Source: Neptunitalea lumnitzerae
GTDB taxonomy: Bacteria > Bacteroidota > Bacteroidia > Flavobacteriales > Flavobacteriaceae
Direction of reading: 5' to 3'
DNA length: 64,000 bases
Assembly (NCBI RefSeq): GCF_027924185.1
Contig: NZ_BRVO01000002.1
Span: 372,001 to 436,000 of the forward strand
In this document: positions 59,518-64,000 of the stretch, piece after piece
Layout of the letters: each line of letters opens with the position of its first letter
How positions within the stretch are numbered: position 1 is the stretch's first letter
The notes under the pieces: generated by a model
Database searches by the model: none
The model's input: only the letters and a program-made list of their open reading frames with translations
Told to the model about the DNA's origin: nothing
Position numbers and translations under genes: made by a program

Positions 59518-60678
59518 ATGATGGATACTATAAAGAATGTAGAATATGGCCTAGAAAAGATTTTTGAAGGAGCACAAGACTTTCTTCCTTTGTTAGGTAC
59601 AGATTATATAGAATTTTATGTAGGTAATGCGAAGCAATCTGCTCACTATTATAAAACTGCTTTTGGTTTTCAATCTTTTGCCTATAAAGGATTAGAAACC
59701 GGAAGTAAGGAAACAACCTCTTATGTATTAATACAAGATAAGATTAGACTTGTTTTAACTACACCTTTAAACTCTAATTCGCCCATCAACCAACATTTAG
59801 TTAAGCATGGAGATGGTGTAAAAGTAGTGGCGCTATGGGTAGAAGACGCCAGAAAATCATGGGAAGAAACTACTAGTAGAGGAGCAAAATCTTTTATGGA
59901 ACCTACCGTAGAGCAAGATGAACATGGAGAAGTAGTGAGAGCAGGGATTCATACCTACGGGGATGTAGTACATATTTTTGTAGAACGTAAAAACTATAAA
60001 GGTTTATTTCTACCAGGTTTTGAGAAATGGGAGTCTGATTATAACCCTAGTAATGTGGGGTTTAAGTTTGTAGACCATATGGTAGGTAACGTTGGTTGGG
60101 GAGAGATGAATCAATGGGTTCAATGGTACGAAGATGTTATGGGCTTTGTAAACTTTCTATCTTTTGATGATAAACAGATTCATACAGAATACTCAGCTCT
60201 TATGAGTAAAGTAATGAGTAATGGAAATGGTAGAATAAAATTTCCTATTAATGAGCCAGCAGAAGGAAATAAAAAATCTCAAATAGAAGAATATCTAGAT
60301 TTTTATGAAGGTCCAGGCGTTCAGCACATTGCTGTAGCTACAGATGATATTATTACTACGGTAAAAGAGCTTAGAGCTAGAGGAGTGGAGTTTTTATCTG
60401 CACCACCAAGAGCCTATTATGAAGAAATTCCTAAGCGACTAGGTTCTCATATGGAAATGATGAAAGAAGATATTGCTGATTTAGAAAAACTAGCTATTCT
60501 AGTAGATGCTGATGAAGAAGGTTACTTACTTCAAATTTTCACCAAACCAGTGGTAGACAGACCAACTTTATTTTTTGAGATTATTCAGCGTATGGGAGCC
60601 AAAGGTTTTGGAGCTGGGAATTTTAAGGCTTTGTTTGAATCTATAGAGAGAGAGCAAGAACGTAGGGGTACTTTATAA
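59518..60678 (+). CDS. hppD: 4-hydroxyphenylpyruvate dioxygenase
   Basis: 386 residues with two glyoxalase-like halves. N-terminal YIEFYVGNAKQSAHYYKTAF; C-terminal VDHMVGNVGWGEMNQWVQWYE with the first iron His, GPGVQHIAVATDDII with the second His, and YLLQIFTKPV near the Glu ligand. Conserved GAGNFKALFESIEREQ ends it. It converts 4-hydroxyphenylpyruvate to homogentisate. It precedes the fumarylacetoacetase gene by 19 bp. ATG at 59518 and a second ATG at 59521 are both possible starts. Confidence 0.95.
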   Translation: MMDTIKNVEYGLEKIFEGAQDFLPLLGTDYIEFYVGNAKQSAHYYKTAFGFQSFAYKGLETGSKETTSYVLIQDKIRLVLTTPLNSNSPINQHLVKHGDGVKVVALWVEDARKSWEETTSRGAKSFMEPTVEQDEHGEVVRAGIHTYGDVVHIFVERKNYKGLFLPGFEKWESDYNPSNVGFKFVDHMVGNVGWGEMNQWVQWYEDVMGFVNFLSFDDKQIHTEYSALMSKVMSNGNGRIKFPINEPAEGNKKSQIEEYLDFYEGPGVQHIAVATDDIITTVKELRARGVEFLSAPPRAYYEEIPKRLGSHMEMMKEDIADLEKLAILVDADEEGYLLQIFTKPVVDRPTLFFEIIQRMGAKGFGAGNFKALFESIEREQERRGTL

Positions 60679-60697
60679 ACCATTAAAAGCAAAGCTA

Positions 60698-61957
60698 ATG
60701 AAGCATTTAAAATCATGGGTTGAAGTTCCTGATAACTCTGACTTTACAATTTATAATATTCCTTTTGGAGTGTTTAAAACACTGGAAATCACACCAAGGT
60801 TAGGTGCTGCTATTGGTAATTATGTTTTAGACCTAGCATATTTAGCTGACCATGATTATTTTTCTATGATATCTCCTCTTAATAAAAAGGTGTTTCATTC
60901 AAAGTATCTTAATGAGTTTATGGCATTAGGAAAGCCAATAACAAATGCTGTTAGATTAGCTATCATAGATTTACTATCAGAAAGTAATCCTAAGTTACAA
61001 GAGCATACGTTAGATAGAAAGCAAGCTTTAATACCAATAGAGCAGGTTACCATGTTGCTACCCATTGATGTAAAGAATTATACAGATTTTTATTCATCTA
61101 AAGAACATGCTACTAATGTAGGAGTCATGTTTAGAGACCCAGAAAATGCACTATTACCAAACTGGAGTTACATTCCTATAGGGTATCACGGCCGAGCCTC
61201 CTCAGTTATCCCTTCAGGTACCATGATTCAACGTCCAAAAGGACAAATAATACCACAGGGGGAAAATGAGCCGATATTAGCGCCCACAAAAGCTTTGGAT
61301 TTTGAATTGGAGATGGGCTTTATCACAGGAAAATCTAACATGCTAGGTACATCTATACAAATGGAAGACGCTGAAGATTATATTTTCGGTATGGTATTAC
61401 TAAACGATTGGTCTGCAAGAGACATTCAAAAATGGGAATATGTGCCATTGGGTCCATTCTTAGGGAAAAACTTTGCTACTTCTATTTCCCCGTGGGTGGT
61501 TACTATGGAAGCATTAGAACCTTTTAGAACCGCTGGTCCAATACAGATTCCTGAGGCATTACCCTATTTAGCATACTCAGAAAACAAGAATTATGATATT
61601 CATTTAAGTGTTGACCTTAAAACTGAATGCTCCAACAAGAAAACTATTTGTAATACTAATTTTAAATATATGTATTGGAATATGTGTCAGCAATTAGTGC
61701 ATCATACTATTAATGGGTGTAACATACAGGTAGGAGACTTATATGGTTCTGGTACTATTAGTGGTAAGGATTCAGGATCTTATGGCTCAATGTTAGAATT
61801 AAGTTGGAATACTACTAAACCTATAGCACTTGGAAATGGAATAACTAGAACTTTCCTAGAAGATGGAGATACTATAATAATGAAAGGATATGCTGAGAAA
61901 GATACTATTAGAGTAGGCTTTGGAGAAGTAAACACCACTATTTTACCAACAAATTAA
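60698..61957 (+). CDS. fahA: Fumarylacetoacetase
   Basis: 419 residues. N-terminal FAA domain (SDFTIYNIPFGVFKTLE) and catalytic core: DFYSSKEHATNVGVMFR with the metal/active region, PIGYHGRASSVIPSG, ALDFELEMGFITG with metal Glu residues, and LNDWSARDIQKWEYVPLGPF with metal Asp. It hydrolyses fumarylacetoacetate to fumarate and acetoacetate. The maleylacetoacetate isomerase step has no gene visible here and may be elsewhere or bypassed. It lies directly after hppD. Confidence 0.95.
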   Translation: MKHLKSWVEVPDNSDFTIYNIPFGVFKTLEITPRLGAAIGNYVLDLAYLADHDYFSMISPLNKKVFHSKYLNEFMALGKPITNAVRLAIIDLLSESNPKLQEHTLDRKQALIPIEQVTMLLPIDVKNYTDFYSSKEHATNVGVMFRDPENALLPNWSYIPIGYHGRASSVIPSGTMIQRPKGQIIPQGENEPILAPTKALDFELEMGFITGKSNMLGTSIQMEDAEDYIFGMVLLNDWSARDIQKWEYVPLGPFLGKNFATSISPWVVTMEALEPFRTAGPIQIPEALPYLAYSENKNYDIHLSVDLKTECSNKKTICNTNFKYMYWNMCQQLVHHTINGCNIQVGDLYGSGTISGKDSGSYGSMLELSWNTTKPIALGNGITRTFLEDGDTIIMKGYAEKDTIRVGFGEVNTTILPTN

Positions 61958-61969
61958 ATACTAACTATT

Positions 61970-62857
61970 GTGATAAGTTTAGATATAAAAGATTTAAGTC
62001 TGCAAGAAGTTCAATACTATTTGCAAAATGCTGTAGCACCACGTCCTATTGCATTGGCTAGTACTGTAAATAACAAAGGAGAAATTAATTTGAGTCCTTT
62101 TAGTTATTTTAATTGTTTCAGTGCTAACCCACCCATATTAGTATTTGCACCATTAAGAAGGGTTAGAGACAATACCACAAAGGATACTCTTGAATATATT
62201 AAAGAAGTAGGAGAAGTAGTTGTCAATACTGTTGATTATAATATAGTGGATCAAATGTCACTTTCTAGTACAGAATATGAAACAGGTATCAACGAATTCA
62301 TTAAATCTGGATTAACACCAGGAGATTCAAAAAAGATCAAACCTCCATATGTAGCAGAATCTCCGGTTGCTTTTGAGTGTGTAGTTAATGATATTATAGA
62401 ATTAGGAGATGGTGGTGGAGCAGGGAATTTAATTATAGCAGAAGTAGTTTATATTCACTTAAATGATAAAATAGCTACTGAGGATTCTAAAATAGATTTA
62501 GATAAACTTGATTTAGTAGCTAGAATGGGAGGAAATTGGTATTGCCGTACTACGGAACGTTTTGAAATACCAAAACCATTGAGAAATAAAGGTATAGGGG
62601 TAGACGCTATACCCGATGAAATTCGCTTTAGTGAGGTGTTAACGGGTAATGATTTAGGTAGACTTGGAAATATAGAACGTTTGCCAACTACAGAAGAGAT
62701 TCAAAATTTTTCAGAAACTATTGCAATGCAAAATTTGAATTCAGGTATTACAAATCCTGATTTAAAAAAAATAGAGTTACATAGGTTGGCTCAAAAATAT
62801 TTAGCCGAAATGAAAATTGAGGAGGCATGGAAAACCCTTTTACAAACCAAATCTTAA
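61970..62857 (+). CDS. Flavin reductase family protein
   Basis: 295 residues. Starts at a GTG (61970) directly before ISLDIKDLSLQEVQYY. It carries the flavin-reductase-like (split barrel) sequence VAPRPIALASTVNNKGEINL, SPFSYFNCFSANPPILVF and EVGEVVVNTVDYNIVDQM, binding FMN in the RPIALAST and NLSPFS loops. A C-terminal helical extension (about 235-295) ends LAEMKIEEAWKTLL. It sits between fahA and the aromatic amino acid hydroxylase, 12 bp after fahA, so is part of the operon. Its exact role in aromatic degradation is not clear from sequence. Confidence 0.88.
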   Translation: MISLDIKDLSLQEVQYYLQNAVAPRPIALASTVNNKGEINLSPFSYFNCFSANPPILVFAPLRRVRDNTTKDTLEYIKEVGEVVVNTVDYNIVDQMSLSSTEYETGINEFIKSGLTPGDSKKIKPPYVAESPVAFECVVNDIIELGDGGGAGNLIIAEVVYIHLNDKIATEDSKIDLDKLDLVARMGGNWYCRTTERFEIPKPLRNKGIGVDAIPDEIRFSEVLTGNDLGRLGNIERLPTTEEIQNFSETIAMQNLNSGITNPDLKKIELHRLAQKYLAEMKIEEAWKTLLQTKS

Positions 62858-62871
62858 AACCAAAACAGTAG

Positions 62872-64000
62872 ATGGAACCAAATACATTAGTAGAGATAGA
62901 GAGTAATGAGATTATAGACCGTTTACCAAAACATTTAAAACAGTTTGTAAAACCTCAGAGCTACGAAGATTATACCCCTATAAACCAGGCAGTATGGCGC
63001 TATGTCATGCGCAAAAATGCTAATTATTTGGCTAAAGTAGCACATTCATCATATCTGGAAGGCTTACAGAAAACCGGCGTTGAAATAGAGCGAATACCTA
63101 ATTTATATGGTATGAACCGTATATTGAAAGAAATAGGATGGGCAGCGGTAGCAGTTGATGGTTTTATACCACCCAATGCTTTTATGGAATTTCAAGCTTA
63201 TAAAGTTTTGGTCATAGCATCTGATATAAGACAGTTAGAAAATATTGAATATACACCATCACCAGATATAATCCATGAATCAGCAGGGCATGCACCAATT
63301 ATAGCCAATCCTGATTATGCTGAATATTTAAGAAGACTAGGGGCCATTGGTGCCAAAGCTATACTCTCTAAATATGATATGGACTTATATGAGGCAGTAC
63401 GCAAACTTTCTATCTTAAAGGAAGCAGAGGGAACGCCACAAAACCAAATAGAAGAAGCAGAAAAAGAAGTTGCTATTTTACAAGAACAGGAAACTTCATT
63501 TTCTGAAATGGCAGCAATTAGAAATTTACAGTGGTGGACCGTAGAGTACGGTTTAATAGGAACATTAGAAGATCCTAAAATTTACGGTGCAGGTTTACTT
63601 TCTTCAATAGGAGAAAGTAAATGGTGCATGAGTAATCAAGTAAAAAAAATACCTTATTCTCTTAAAGCAGCAGCACAAAAATTTGATATAACAAAACCAC
63701 AACCACAATTATATATAACACCAGATTTTGCTTTTTTGACTGAAGTATTAGAAGAATTTGCCGACACATTGAGTTTACGAAAAGGAGGAACCCAAGGCTT
63801 AAAGAAATTAGTAGATTCAGGTATGGTTGGAACGATAGAACTTAGTAATGGATTGCAGGTATCTGGTTGTTTCACAAAGATGTTGACTGATGAAACTAAT
63901 GAAGCAATTTTTTATAAAACTAATGGCCCCACTAGTTTAGCGTATAGAGATAAAGAGCTTATAGGACATGGGATCCATACTCATGCACATGGTTTTAGTG
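62872..64000 (+). CDS. Aromatic amino acid hydroxylase (phenylalanine 4-monooxygenase type), 3' end outside window
   Basis: From ATG 62872 (MEPNTLVEIESNEIIDRLPK) the frame is open to the window end, 376 residues visible. It has the iron ligands in PSPDIIHESAGHAPI (two His; Glu further along in a region with QWWTVEYGLIG), a cofactor-facing WAAVAVDGFIPP, and KIYGAGLLSSIGESKW. The family size in flavobacteria (about 580 residues) implies about 200 further residues. It oxidises phenylalanine to tyrosine with tetrahydropterin and O2, feeding the upstream hppD-hmgA-fahA steps. It starts 14 bp after the flavin reductase gene. Confidence 0.9.
   Translation, partial: MEPNTLVEIESNEIIDRLPKHLKQFVKPQSYEDYTPINQAVWRYVMRKNANYLAKVAHSSYLEGLQKTGVEIERIPNLYGMNRILKEIGWAAVAVDGFIPPNAFMEFQAYKVLVIASDIRQLENIEYTPSPDIIHESAGHAPIIANPDYAEYLRRLGAIGAKAILSKYDMDLYEAVRKLSILKEAEGTPQNQIEEAEKEVAILQEQETSFSEMAAIRNLQWWTVEYGLIGTLEDPKIYGAGLLSSIGESKWCMSNQVKKIPYSLKAAAQKFDITKPQPQLYITPDFAFLTEVLEEFADTLSLRKGGTQGLKKLVDSGMVGTIELSNGLQVSGCFTKMLTDETNEAIFYKTNGPTSLAYRDKELIGHGIHTHAHGFS

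Noticed and set aside
1-64000. Chimeric assembly joined near ssrA
   Set aside because: Wording of codons seems to differ slightly left and right of ssrA, but an island next to ssrA explains it, and no join artefact is seen.

Overview
The window reads as a low-GC chromosome segment from a Bacteroidota bacterium of the Flavobacteriia type. The evidence is a type IX secretion sorting domain on the first, partial gene, TAnnTTTG -7 promoter boxes, a tmRNA whose tag reads GENNYALAA, and families typical of flavobacteria (BT_3928-type DoxX protein, DUF4834, YfhO, DUF3570/DUF4266, Coq4-like, histone H1-like protein). Genus is not determined.

Left part (1-8.3 kb): end of a secreted FG-GAP/T9SS protein, a TIGR03032 protein, a GNAT acetyltransferase, an AraC regulator, a DoxX-like membrane protein, a histone H1-like gene with a nonsense codon, and three tandem short-chain dehydrogenases divergent from an HxlR regulator.

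Accessory island (about 8.3-17.85 kb, left edge not located): ssb and a DUF932 phage/plasmid-like gene, then a compact three-gene cassette. It holds an exported TPR protein with eleven 138-bp repeats, a TIR protein with one membrane span and an outer CarboxypepD-like domain, and a SLOG-domain protein with four membrane spans. A broken tyrosine recombinase follows and abuts the 3' end of ssrA (tmRNA), a common integration site. The TIR plus membrane-SLOG pair resembles the signal-maker and signal-receptor logic of Thoeris-type anti-phage systems. I do not recognise this exact architecture, and it is the best candidate for an undescribed system in the window.

Core region (18.3-41 kb): a lysine-pathway-like NAD(P) oxidoreductase; a membrane-protein and wHTH-regulator block whose two transcription units share an ACTTTG-N5-CAAAGT operator; a CHASE/PAS histidine kinase with a CheY-like partner; pta-ackA; a DUF4834-YfhO-glycosyltransferase-flippase run; and a TPR histidine kinase with a response regulator flanked by two small lipoproteins.

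Mutagenesis and envelope region (41-58 kb): an S24-peptidase repressor divergent from a second DnaE and DinB, with a palindromic operator between them; a thioredoxin-ApbE-DUF4266-DUF3570 operon; a lipid kinase with an LTA-synthase-like sulfatase; and an OmpR-type two-component system. TTAAG boxes repeated every 11 bp lie upstream of three of these units and suggest one regulon. A GH2 glycosidase follows.

Right end (57.6-64 kb): a phenylalanine/tyrosine degradation operon (hmgA, hppD, fahA, a flavin reductase, aromatic amino acid hydroxylase) divergent from an Lrp/AsnC regulator. Together these convert Phe to Tyr and then homogentisate to fumarate and acetoacetate.
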